64,000 nucleotides of DNA, from the NCBI RefSeq assembly GCF_900115115.1, contig NZ_FOVI01000002.1, forward strand, positions 62,001 to 126,000, in the 5' to 3' direction. Below the pieces are notes generated by a model that made no database searches, had not been told where the DNA came from, and saw only the letters and a program-made list of their open reading frames with translations. A program made the translations under genes and the position numbers. Below, one piece after another: positions 44,544 to 52,864 of this stretch (its first letter is position 1; every line of letters begins with the position of its first letter). Origin of the DNA: Paenimyroides ummariense (GTDB lineage Bacteria > Bacteroidota > Bacteroidia > Flavobacteriales > Flavobacteriaceae).

Positions 44544-47045
44544 ATGAAAAAAGCAACCAAGATAAATTTAACCTTGTTGGCACTTGTCTTAAGTGCCAAC
44601 GGGTTATACGCACAACAAGGATTTGGAACTAATCAGCCTAGTAAAGCATCGGTAATTGATCTACAGTCTGATTCTAAAGGACTTTTAATACCTCGTGTTG
44701 CATTAACATCGCTAACAAATTTTTTACCTGTTAAAGGAGAAACATCAACCAATATTGGTAAAACAAATTCTTTACTGGTTTATAACACCGCAACGGTAGG
44801 AACTACCATAAAGCCGGGATATTATTATTGGACTACAGACGGAACAGCAGCTAACAGTTTTTGGAAACGCCTATTAGCAAACGATGAAGCTACGGCATTA
44901 GCATTAGCAGGCGATGTAACCGGAACTTTAGGAGCAACGGTTGTTGGTAAGATACAAGGAACACCGGTTGCAAATACAGCACCAACAAATAATCAGGTAT
45001 TAACTTATAATGGAAGTACTTGGACACCTACAACTATTTCACCGGCAACAATTAGTAACAAAGGAACATTAACTACACAAGGCGGCATAGAATTTACAGG
45101 CGGTACAGACGGTACAGATAAATTATTGGGTAATGCAACTATTCAGATTGCCGATTTAGGTGTTACAACATCAAAATTGGGTGTTGATGCTGTAACAAAT
45201 GAAAAGTTAGCAGATAATGCTGTGCAAGCAGAAAATATTGCCAATAGAAATGTTACCGCAGCAAAACTTACGGCAGGCAGTGGTGCAGCAGGCAGAGTTG
45301 CTGTTGCAGATGCAAATGGTGTAGTAACATATACAAATGCAGTTCCTAGCTCATCTGTTTCAGGACAAGACGTAACAGCTGCAAGTAATAAAGTTACGTT
45401 AGCAGGAACACCTACAGGAGCAGCCTTAAAAGCATTTTCTATAGATGTTAATGAAGCAAACTTAACGTTAAACAACATCGGCGGAACACTTAATGCGAAT
45501 AAAATAACTCCAAGCACAACAAACAATCAGGTTTTAACAACAAATGGTTCAGGTACTACGGTTTGGGCAGACAGAAGTTCATTAATAACCGGTGTAAGCA
45601 ATACATCTTCTGGTAATTCATTAACCACAACAGTTAACGGAACAACGGGATCTGCGGTAAATATCATTAACAGTAATGCATTGTCTTTAAATGGTTCAAA
45701 CCAGTTAGTAAGTACTATAAACGGAATTGCTTCAACTGCTTTGGATTTAGCTCCTGCTGTTAAAGCAAATCAGCAAAATACAATTGTTCAAGGCACGGGA
45801 GCTGTATCGGTTCCTGCCGCTGTAACAGTTGGGAACAATACAACCTATACGGTAGGTGTTAATACCGCTACTTCAAGTGATTTAGGTGTGGTAAGACCGG
45901 GTGCTGGATTGTCAATCAGTTCAGGTGTTTTAAGTGTTGACGCATCAGCTTCGGGTATCGGTAAAACTTTAACGGGATCAGGAATAACCGTAACAGCAGG
46001 TAATACTGTTGGCACAGGAACATCGTTAGCAAATACAGTTTTAGCTGATGTTACTTTAGGTATTGCAGATAATGCAATTACAAGTACTAAAATAGCTAAT
46101 AATGCTGTAACAGTTGGTAAATTACCTGCAGGAGCATCTGCTACAACATTTTTAAGAGGAGATGGTACTTGGGTTACACCAACAGATACTAATACAACTT
46201 ATGGTGGTTCAACATCAATATTGTTAAATTCGGGACTATTTACACGTGCTGAATTAACAGGCGATGTAACAGCACCTGCAAATAGTAATGTTACAACTAT
46301 TGCTAATAATGCTATTACCGCAGGCAAAATTTCAGATGATGCTGTAACGGCGGCAAAAATAAATCCAGATGTAGCAGGAAACGGATTAACACAAGCAACA
46401 GACGGATCATTACAGGTAAATGCACAAAATGGTATCAGTGTAAACAACGATTTAGTAAAATTAGGTGGTACTTTAACAGAAAATACAACTTTAACAAATT
46501 CAACATTCGATCTTACATTAGCAACTACAACAACAGGAACTACTGGAAAGCTAAAAGTTACTGGTCTTGATAAAACCAAAGTACAAGCTACAGTAAATAC
46601 AGGAACTACTACCGGTATCACAGAGCATATATTAGCTGTAGGATCAGACAATGTGGTAAAAGCATTAAAAGCCACAATGCCTAAATTTTTCTACATGCCA
46701 TCTATTATAATTCCAATAGCAAATTCACAGTTTACAACTATTAATGGTTCGGCAGGTGAATCTTTTACAGATGCTACAAGAACAGGTGTTTTAAATCTTT
46801 ACGAAAGATACAAAGCACAATTTGGTACAAATGGTACAGCAACACAACCAAGTAGTCCAAGTGCGCCCCCATTACCTGTTTTACCAGCATCGGAATTACA
46901 TTATTATGTAACATGGTATGACACTACAATATTTCAAAGTGTTAGTTTAGATGCAACCGGAAAAATGACTTATATAGTTAGAACAGGTGTAGATGTTACA
47001 GTAGGTTCTTTTATGAATATTGTTTTTGCAGTAAAAGAAGGGTAA
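44544..47045 (+). CDS. AQQGFG-type long fibre protein with KFFYMPSI module (833 aa)
   Basis: The start is ATG 44544; a TTG six bases earlier is less likely. Signal peptide ending YAQ, family module (QQGFGTNQPSKASVIDLQSDSKGLLIPRVAL, SLLVYNTATV, PGYYYWTTDG), then a long fibre-like repeat region sharing whole segments with the preceding protein (GKTLTGSGITVT..., LADVTLGIADNAIT). The last 120 residues start PKFFYMPSI and contain LYERYKAQFG, LHYYVTWYDTTIF, GKMTYIV and NIVFAVK, matching the C-terminus of the 204-residue cluster-1 protein. It lies 25 bases after the previous gene. Confidence 0.72.
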   Translation: MKKATKINLTLLALVLSANGLYAQQGFGTNQPSKASVIDLQSDSKGLLIPRVALTSLTNFLPVKGETSTNIGKTNSLLVYNTATVGTTIKPGYYYWTTDGTAANSFWKRLLANDEATALALAGDVTGTLGATVVGKIQGTPVANTAPTNNQVLTYNGSTWTPTTISPATISNKGTLTTQGGIEFTGGTDGTDKLLGNATIQIADLGVTTSKLGVDAVTNEKLADNAVQAENIANRNVTAAKLTAGSGAAGRVAVADANGVVTYTNAVPSSSVSGQDVTAASNKVTLAGTPTGAALKAFSIDVNEANLTLNNIGGTLNANKITPSTTNNQVLTTNGSGTTVWADRSSLITGVSNTSSGNSLTTTVNGTTGSAVNIINSNALSLNGSNQLVSTINGIASTALDLAPAVKANQQNTIVQGTGAVSVPAAVTVGNNTTYTVGVNTATSSDLGVVRPGAGLSISSGVLSVDASASGIGKTLTGSGITVTAGNTVGTGTSLANTVLADVTLGIADNAITSTKIANNAVTVGKLPAGASATTFLRGDGTWVTPTDTNTTYGGSTSILLNSGLFTRAELTGDVTAPANSNVTTIANNAITAGKISDDAVTAAKINPDVAGNGLTQATDGSLQVNAQNGISVNNDLVKLGGTLTENTTLTNSTFDLTLATTTTGTTGKLKVTGLDKTKVQATVNTGTTTGITEHILAVGSDNVVKALKATMPKFFYMPSIIIPIANSQFTTINGSAGESFTDATRTGVLNLYERYKAQFGTNGTATQPSSPSAPPLPVLPASELHYYVTWYDTTIFQSVSLDATGKMTYIVRTGVDVTVGSFMNIVFAVKEG

Positions 47046-47047
47046 TT

Positions 47048-49252
47048 ATGTTTAAATTCAATTTTAAAAGATGTATTTCTTTAGTTATTGTTTTGTTTTT
47101 ATGCCAACTTTCAAATGCTCAATTTACAATTACCGATAATTTTAGGGGAAGTGGGTCATCAGATGTTAAAGTAGGTGGCTCAAATGTAGCAAATCAAGGG
47201 GAAGCATATTTTACTTCTGGAGTAGATGATCCTGTTAATTCTGGTTGGCTAAGAATTACAAAAGCTTTGGGAAACCAAAGAGGATATGCTTATATTGATC
47301 GATCTTTCCCTTCAACCTTAGGGTTGCTGGTTGATTTTGAATATAAAATGTGGAGAAATGCTTCAGACGGAAACTATAATGGCGCAGATGGATTAAGTTT
47401 TTTCTTATTTGATGCAAATGTTCCATTTCTTTTAGGCGGATATGGTGGATCTTTAGGATATGCTCCCAATACTGGCGGGAACGTTAGTACAGGTGTCAGT
47501 GGCGGTTATATTGGTGTTGGTCTTGATGCTTACGGTAACTTTTCTAATGCTAATGAAGGACGGGTTGGAGGTGTTGGTGTAGTTGCAAATGCAATTACTA
47601 TTAGAGGCGCAACCACAAACGATCCTGCAACCACAAATCCATACTTAAATCATGTTCCTTTGGGTACACAAACAGGTGGGTTAGACGCTGTGCGCGCACG
47701 TAATGAAATAGATTTTAATACAATTACAAATACACGGCCAACAGATGCTCAATTCTATAGAAGGGTACAATTAGAAGTTGTACCCAATCCATCAGGAACC
47801 TACCGAATCATTGTTAGATGGAAACAAAACATTAATGATATAAACTTTACACCATTATTGGATTTCAATTCTAACCAAGTGCCACCAGAATTGCTTAAGT
47901 TAGGTTTTGCCGCATCTACAGGCGGAGGATTTAACTATCATGAAATTCGAAATTTATTAATTACAACTCCAAATAACTTAAGGGTCACAAAAAAAGCAAA
48001 TAAAGATGTTGTAAGAAGTGTAAATGTTGGAAGCAATGAAAATAGAATAACATATTATATAGAAGTTGTAAATGATACCGATCAAGCATACACAAACGCC
48101 ACTTTTTTAGATGAATTGGTTGATGTTAATGGAAATGCTATACCAACATCTATGTTTACTATTAACTCAGTTACACCAAGTAACAACTTTACAAACACAA
48201 ATTTAAACATAGTTACAAATCAAAATAAAATTCAGGGAACTGTTACAATTGCTCCTAAAACAACGGGTTTAATAACGGTTGTTGGTACTCTTAATGCAAT
48301 ACCTAGCTATAATTTATTAGTTAATAAGGTAAGTGTTTTACCTGCTGGTCAAGATAAAGATTTCGATTTAGCTAATAACTATGCAAATGTTACTACTTCT
48401 GTTATCGCAGAAAATGTTGATTTACTATTGCAAAAGCAAACTATTGGTGCTAATTGTATTGATGTTACTAATGGAAATACATATGAACTAAAAGTAGCAA
48501 ATATGGGCGCTGTTGCTGCTCAATATAGACGTACAGGTAGTAGTAATGATAATAATAAAAACAGAATTGTAGTTACTAAAGTAATACCTGCTGGTTTTAC
48601 ATATAATGACAGCGCTACACCCGATGGTTTTGTTACAAGCTTCACTAACACATCAAACACAGCGAGATGGACAAAAGTTACTCAAAACAATACACCATCT
48701 ACTGGCTTTACTACCTATATTTATATAGCACGAGGTGATACAGATGCCGATAAAACATTGGCTGGCGGTGGTACAGCTTTGCCTTATCCTATACGTTATA
48801 CAATAACTCCGCCATCAGGCACAACCTCTTATACAGATACTTCAACTGTGGAATATCGTTCAGCTAATGGAAACACAGCATATAATGGCAATAATTTAGA
48901 GTCAAGTTATTCACCACCAAATACAGCCAATAATAGTATTAGTGAAATAATAAAGGCGGTTCCTGCACAACCAACAATCGCAAGCAGTACAGTGTATTAT
49001 TGTTTAGGTCAGGTAGAACCTCTTTCGGCTACTGCTGATACTGGAAATACGTTGGTTTGGTATTTAAACCAAGGCGGAGTTCCATCAAATATACCATTTA
49101 CTCCTCCTACAGCAAAAAGAGGAACTTATAAATATTACGTATCACAATCAAACGGTGTGTGCGAAGGACCGCTAAAAGAAATAACCGTTATTGTTAGAAA
49201 CTGTAAAATGATAACAAATCCAATCTTGATAAATAAATCAAGATCACTTTAA
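47048..49252 (+). CDS. L-type-lectin-like / DUF11 / Ig mosaic surface protein (734 aa)
   Basis: The start lies two bases after the preceding stop, so the genes are translationally linked. A signal peptide ending NAQ is followed by a region (about 25-310) like bacterial L-type lectins: VDFEYKMWRN, GADGLSFFLFDA, GGYGGSLGYAPNTGG, GGYIGVGLDAYGNFSN, RRVQLEVVPNPSGTYRIIVRW. DUF11-like sandwich domains follow (about 315-640), then an Ig-like domain (about 645-715, YYCLGQVEPLSATADTGNTLVWYLN). The short Cys/Asn/Lys tail resembles that of the 2121-residue protein. Probably a carbohydrate-binding surface adhesin; last gene of cluster 2. Confidence 0.8.
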   Translation: MFKFNFKRCISLVIVLFLCQLSNAQFTITDNFRGSGSSDVKVGGSNVANQGEAYFTSGVDDPVNSGWLRITKALGNQRGYAYIDRSFPSTLGLLVDFEYKMWRNASDGNYNGADGLSFFLFDANVPFLLGGYGGSLGYAPNTGGNVSTGVSGGYIGVGLDAYGNFSNANEGRVGGVGVVANAITIRGATTNDPATTNPYLNHVPLGTQTGGLDAVRARNEIDFNTITNTRPTDAQFYRRVQLEVVPNPSGTYRIIVRWKQNINDINFTPLLDFNSNQVPPELLKLGFAASTGGGFNYHEIRNLLITTPNNLRVTKKANKDVVRSVNVGSNENRITYYIEVVNDTDQAYTNATFLDELVDVNGNAIPTSMFTINSVTPSNNFTNTNLNIVTNQNKIQGTVTIAPKTTGLITVVGTLNAIPSYNLLVNKVSVLPAGQDKDFDLANNYANVTTSVIAENVDLLLQKQTIGANCIDVTNGNTYELKVANMGAVAAQYRRTGSSNDNNKNRIVVTKVIPAGFTYNDSATPDGFVTSFTNTSNTARWTKVTQNNTPSTGFTTYIYIARGDTDADKTLAGGGTALPYPIRYTITPPSGTTSYTDTSTVEYRSANGNTAYNGNNLESSYSPPNTANNSISEIIKAVPAQPTIASSTVYYCLGQVEPLSATADTGNTLVWYLNQGGVPSNIPFTPPTAKRGTYKYYVSQSNGVCEGPLKEITVIVRNCKMITNPILINKSRSL

Positions 49253-49266
49253 TCTAACCAATTTCC

Positions 49267-49297
49267 AAAACCACCTCAATCAAACGAGGTGGTTTTT
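49267..49297 (+). terminator. Terminator of cluster 2
   Basis: AAAACCACCTC and GAGGTGGTTTTT form a stem around an eight-base loop, with a T-run, just after the lectin-like gene. Confidence 0.88.
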
Positions 49298-49354
49298 ATT
49301 TACAACCATTCTAAATTCCAATTTCAATCGTTCTTTCGTCTGATTTAATATTAG

Positions 49355-49362
49355 TATCTTTG
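49355..49362 (+). promoter_or_regulatory. -7 element upstream of sufS
   Basis: TATCTTTG, 24 bases before the sufS ATG and after the cluster 2 terminator, identical to the box before sufA. It would give sufS its own promoter. Confidence 0.5.
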
Positions 49363-49385
49363 TATAAATTTTTTTAGAAGTTTCT

Positions 49386-50603
49386 ATGAAGTTCGATATA
49401 AATAAAATACGCAGTCAGTTTCCAATACTTCATCAGCAGGTAAACGGAAAACCGCTGGTGTATTTTGATAATGCCGCTACATCTCAAAAACCACAGGTTG
49501 TCATTGATGCCGAAGTAAAATACTACAACGAAATCAATGCAAACATTCACCGTGGTGTGCATCATTTAAGTCAGGTTGCAACCGATGCATATGAAGAATC
49601 ACGCATAAAAATCCAAAAACACATCAATGCCAAAAACAGTTTCGAGGTTCTGTTTACATCAGGTACAACGTTCGGAATAAATCTGGTAGCAAACGGTTTT
49701 GGTCAGATCTTAAAAGCAGGAGATGAGGTCATTGTATCACATCTGGAACATCATTCTAACATTGTGCCTTGGCAGTTTGCGTGCGAACGTTCAGGTGCGA
49801 CATTAAAAGTGATTCCAATGTTGCAAGATGGTTCGTTGGATATGGAAGCGTATCAAAACCTATTGACAAAAAATACTAAAATTGTTGCGGTTAACCATAT
49901 ATCAAATGCGTTGGGAGTAGTAAATCCGGTGAAATTCATTATTGAAAAAGCACACCAAGTTGGAGCTGCTGTTTTAATCGATGGTGCACAGGCAACTCCG
50001 CATTTAAAACCTGATGTTCAGGATTTAGATTGTGATTTCTACGTTTTTTCGGGTCATAAAATTGGCGGACCAACCGGAACAGGAATTTTGTATGGTAAAG
50101 AAGTTTGGTTAAACAAACTACCGCCGTATCAAGGTGGTGGCGAGATGATTAAGGAAGTTACCTTTGAAAAAACTACTTACGCTTGTTTGCCGCATAAATT
50201 CGAAGCTGGTACACCAAACATTGCCGGCGGTATTGTGTTGGGTGTTGCAATTGATTACTTAAACGAAGTTGGTTTTGATAACATTGCGGCTTACGAACAA
50301 GAGTTGTTAGACTACGGAATGCAGCAGTTAAGTAAGTTAGAAGGAATTGAATTTTACGGAACAACCGCAGAAAAAGCATCGGTAATTTCGTTTAACTTTA
50401 AAGGAATTCATCCGTACGATGTCGGTGCGATTATCGATAAATTAGGAATCGCCGTTCGCACAGGTCATCACTGCGCACAACCAATTATGAATTATTTCGA
50501 TATTCCAGGGACCATTCGCGCATCGTTTGCGTTTTACAACACCAAAGAAGAAATCGATGCAATGATCGAAGCGTTGAAAAAAGCCCAAATGATGTTGCAA
50601 TAG
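49386..50603 (+). CDS. sufS: Cysteine desulfurase SufS
   Basis: This is a 405-residue PLP enzyme of class II. Lys225 in SGHKIGGPTG binds PLP and Cys363 in RTGHHCAQP carries the persulfide. It takes sulfur from cysteine and passes it to SufE for cluster assembly on SufBCD. It begins the second suf segment, 10.7 kb from sufD, whereas in the usual flavobacterial order it directly follows sufD. Confidence 0.97.
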   Translation: MKFDINKIRSQFPILHQQVNGKPLVYFDNAATSQKPQVVIDAEVKYYNEINANIHRGVHHLSQVATDAYEESRIKIQKHINAKNSFEVLFTSGTTFGINLVANGFGQILKAGDEVIVSHLEHHSNIVPWQFACERSGATLKVIPMLQDGSLDMEAYQNLLTKNTKIVAVNHISNALGVVNPVKFIIEKAHQVGAAVLIDGAQATPHLKPDVQDLDCDFYVFSGHKIGGPTGTGILYGKEVWLNKLPPYQGGGEMIKEVTFEKTTYACLPHKFEAGTPNIAGGIVLGVAIDYLNEVGFDNIAAYEQELLDYGMQQLSKLEGIEFYGTTAEKASVISFNFKGIHPYDVGAIIDKLGIAVRTGHHCAQPIMNYFDIPGTIRASFAFYNTKEEIDAMIEALKKAQMMLQ

Positions 50604-50604
50604 T

Positions 50605-50672
50605 AAGGAAAGTCTTAAGGTCAAATGTCGAAAGTCTTCAAAACCTTAAACCTTAAACAAAAAACGTTAAAC
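50605..50672. repeat. Heptad repeats between sufS and sufE
   Basis: CTTAAGG on the left and CCTTAAACCTTAAAC on the right again form a degenerate inverted heptad element as in the first suf segment, which supports a common origin of the two halves. Confidence 0.55.
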
Positions 50673-50680
50673 AAGAACAA

Positions 50681-51097
50681 ATGACAATTAAAGAAATACA
50701 GGAAGAAATAGTAGATGAATTTGCAATGTTCGATGATTGGATGCAACGTTACGAATACATCATTGAACTAGGAAAATCACTTCCTATAATAGAAGATCAA
50801 TACAAAGTAGAAGAAAATTTAATCCGCGGATGCCAGTCAAAAGTGTGGTTACACGCCGAAAAAAAAGACGATAAAATTGTTTTTACTGCCGATAGCGATG
50901 CCATTCTTACCAAAGGAATCATTGCTATTTTAATAAGAACATTTTCAGACCAAAAAGCTGTTGATGTAATGAATGCCGACACGTCTTTTATAGATGAAAT
51001 CGGACTAAAAGAACATTTGTCGCCAACGCGTGCCAACGGACTGGTATCCATGCTAAAACAAATAAAATTATATGCAATCGCCCTTCAAGCCAACTGA
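50681..51097 (+). CDS. sufE: Sulfur acceptor SufE
   Basis: This is a 138-residue protein with the SufE signature: LGKSLP, NLIRGCQSKVWL (Cys51, persulfide acceptor from SufS) and the end SPTRANGLVSMLKQIK. It stimulates SufS and carries sulfur to SufB. The following gene starts five bases after its stop. Confidence 0.96.
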   Translation: MTIKEIQEEIVDEFAMFDDWMQRYEYIIELGKSLPIIEDQYKVEENLIRGCQSKVWLHAEKKDDKIVFTADSDAILTKGIIAILIRTFSDQKAVDVMNADTSFIDEIGLKEHLSPTRANGLVSMLKQIKLYAIALQAN

Positions 51098-51101
51098 TAA
51101 T

Positions 51102-51425
51102 ATGGAAGATCAAATAGATGTAAACGAATTAGGAGAAAATATTGTTAGAACCTTAAAAACAATATTCGATCCTGAAATTCCGGTTGATATTTACGAACTG
51201 GGATTAATATACGATGTTTTTGTGAACGAAAATTACGATGTTAAAATTTTAATGACCCTAACATCGCCAAATTGTCCCGTTGCAGAAACATTGCCAATGG
51301 AAGTGAAAGAAAAAGTAAGCTCTATTAATTTAGTGAAAGATGTAGAGATTGAATTAACTTTTGATCCACCTTGGGATAAAGAAATGATGAGCGAAGAAGC
51401 TAAATTAGAATTAGGAATGTTGTAA
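51102..51425 (+). CDS. DUF59/MIP18-family SUF maturation protein (SufT-like)
   Basis: This is a 107-residue protein from ATG 51102; an in-frame ATG at 51072 overlaps sufE and adds ten residues. It has the DUF59 pattern IFDPEIPVDIYELGLIYDV, MTLTSPNCPVAETLP (Cys in the conserved loop) and LTFDPPWDKEMMSEEA. Proteins of this family help Fe-S cluster maturation and often sit beside suf genes; in eukaryotes the relative is CIAO2/MIP18. It is tightly linked to sufE and to the DUF2480 gene. Confidence 0.92.
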   Translation: MEDQIDVNELGENIVRTLKTIFDPEIPVDIYELGLIYDVFVNENYDVKILMTLTSPNCPVAETLPMEVKEKVSSINLVKDVEIELTFDPPWDKEMMSEEAKLELGML

Positions 51426-51426
51426 A

Positions 51427-51936
51427 ATGGAAGAGGAAATTGTAAATAAAGTAGCACAAAGCAGTTTGGTAATTTTCGATTTGGAAGATTATTATCCTAC
51501 CGAAGAACGTGTTGTTTTAGATATATCGCAATGGCTTTTTCAAGGTTTCATTCTAAAGGAAAAAGAATTTAGAGATGCCTTGAAGAATTTCGATTTTACC
51601 GTTTATCAAGACAAATTGGTGGCTATAACCTGTTCAACCGATGCTATTTTACCGTCGTGGGCATTTATGTTGGTATCGTCATACGTACAGCCGTTTGCAA
51701 AAACAGTAGTTCAGGGATCGCAAGATCAATTAATGATAACCTATTATCAGCAATTAATTGATAAGTTAGATTTTTCTGCTTACGATAATCAACCGGTAAT
51801 TATAAAGGGATGTTCTAAAAAACCAATTCCCGAAGAAGGTTACGTAATGGCAACCCAAAAAATGATGAATCACGCACGATCTATCATGTTTGGCGAAGCT
51901 TGTTCGGCTGTACCTATCTTTAAAAGAAAAAAATAG
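51427..51936 (+). CDS. DUF2480 family protein
   Basis: This is a 169-residue soluble protein starting one base after the DUF59 stop. The pattern VVLDISQWLFQGFILKEKEFRDALK, CSTDAILPSWAFMLV, YDNQPVIIKGCSKKPIPEEGYV fits DUF2480, a Bacteroidota family usually found beside sufE and DUF59 genes. Two cysteines (in TCSTD and KGCSKK) are suggestive of a role in sulfur or cluster handling, but no function is established. Confidence 0.85.
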   Translation: MEEEIVNKVAQSSLVIFDLEDYYPTEERVVLDISQWLFQGFILKEKEFRDALKNFDFTVYQDKLVAITCSTDAILPSWAFMLVSSYVQPFAKTVVQGSQDQLMITYYQQLIDKLDFSAYDNQPVIIKGCSKKPIPEEGYVMATQKMMNHARSIMFGEACSAVPIFKRKK

Positions 51937-51950
51937 AAAAGAAAAAAGTT

Positions 51951-52805
51951 ATGAAAAAAATTATTTTATTAAGTGTATTTTTAGTCGGTCAGATTTTTTA
52001 CGCACAAACCGAAACTGCCCAAGTTGTAAAAGATACAACTTATTGGACCAAAAAAGGAGCCATTGCCGTTTTAGGGAGCCAGTCAAGTTTTTCACAATGG
52101 CAAGCAGGCGGATCGAACAATTTGGCAATTAATGGTTCGATAAATTATGACATCAACTACAAAAAAGCCGATTGGGTTTGGGATAACAAGTTTATAGCCA
52201 TGTACGGTATAAATAAAATTAAAGGCGAAGATCAAAGAAAAACCGATGACCGTTTAGAAATTAATTCCATCTTAGGAAAAAAAGCCAAAGGGGAATGGTA
52301 CTACTCTGCTTTTACCAACTTTAAAACTCAGTTTGATACCGGTTTAAACCCAAAAGACGAAACCGAACGCATTTCGCATTTTATGTCGCCAGCTTATTGG
52401 CAAACAGGTTTGGGTATGCTTTGGAAAAAGAACGACAATTTAAAAGTGAACATAGCACCCGCAACAGCACGTTTTATTTTTGTGCATAAACATTTCACAG
52501 AATTTAGTGAATCGTTTGGTGTAGAACAAGGTAAAAACATGCGTTTTGAACTAGGTGCAGCAGTAAATGCCTACTACAAAGTACAAGTAATGGAAAACTT
52601 TACCATTGAAAATATTTTAAACCTTTACAGTAATTATTTAGAAGATCCGCAAAATGTTGATATTGACTATCAATTAAATGCTGTTTTAAAGGTAAACAAG
52701 TACATTTCTACAAATTTAACATTTCAGGCATTGTATGATGACAACGCTTTTAAAGGGTTTCAAACACGTCATACTTTAGGCGTTGGATTAAATTATATGT
52801 TTTAA
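51951..52805 (+). CDS. DUF3078 family exported protein
   Basis: This is a 284-residue protein with a signal peptide ending YAQ. SFSQWQAGGSNNLAINGSINYDINYKKADWVWDN followed by many amphipathic strands and the end GVGLNYMF points to a DUF3078-type outer-membrane beta-barrel of Bacteroidota. It closes the second suf segment, as it does in related genomes. Function is unknown. Confidence 0.85.
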   Translation: MKKIILLSVFLVGQIFYAQTETAQVVKDTTYWTKKGAIAVLGSQSSFSQWQAGGSNNLAINGSINYDINYKKADWVWDNKFIAMYGINKIKGEDQRKTDDRLEINSILGKKAKGEWYYSAFTNFKTQFDTGLNPKDETERISHFMSPAYWQTGLGMLWKKNDNLKVNIAPATARFIFVHKHFTEFSESFGVEQGKNMRFELGAAVNAYYKVQVMENFTIENILNLYSNYLEDPQNVDIDYQLNAVLKVNKYISTNLTFQALYDDNAFKGFQTRHTLGVGLNYMF

Positions 52806-52864
52806 TTTTTTATTTTTAAAGTATTTGTCTAAATTTATCAAATTATTCTATTAATTTATTCATT

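Noticed and set aside
43657..46675. Long open frames on the minus strand inside the fibre genes (e.g. 43657-44190, 45143-45526, 46199-46675)
   Set aside because: They mirror the low-complexity Ala/Thr/Asn codons of the plus-strand genes, lack signal or domain motifs and overlap well-supported genes fully.
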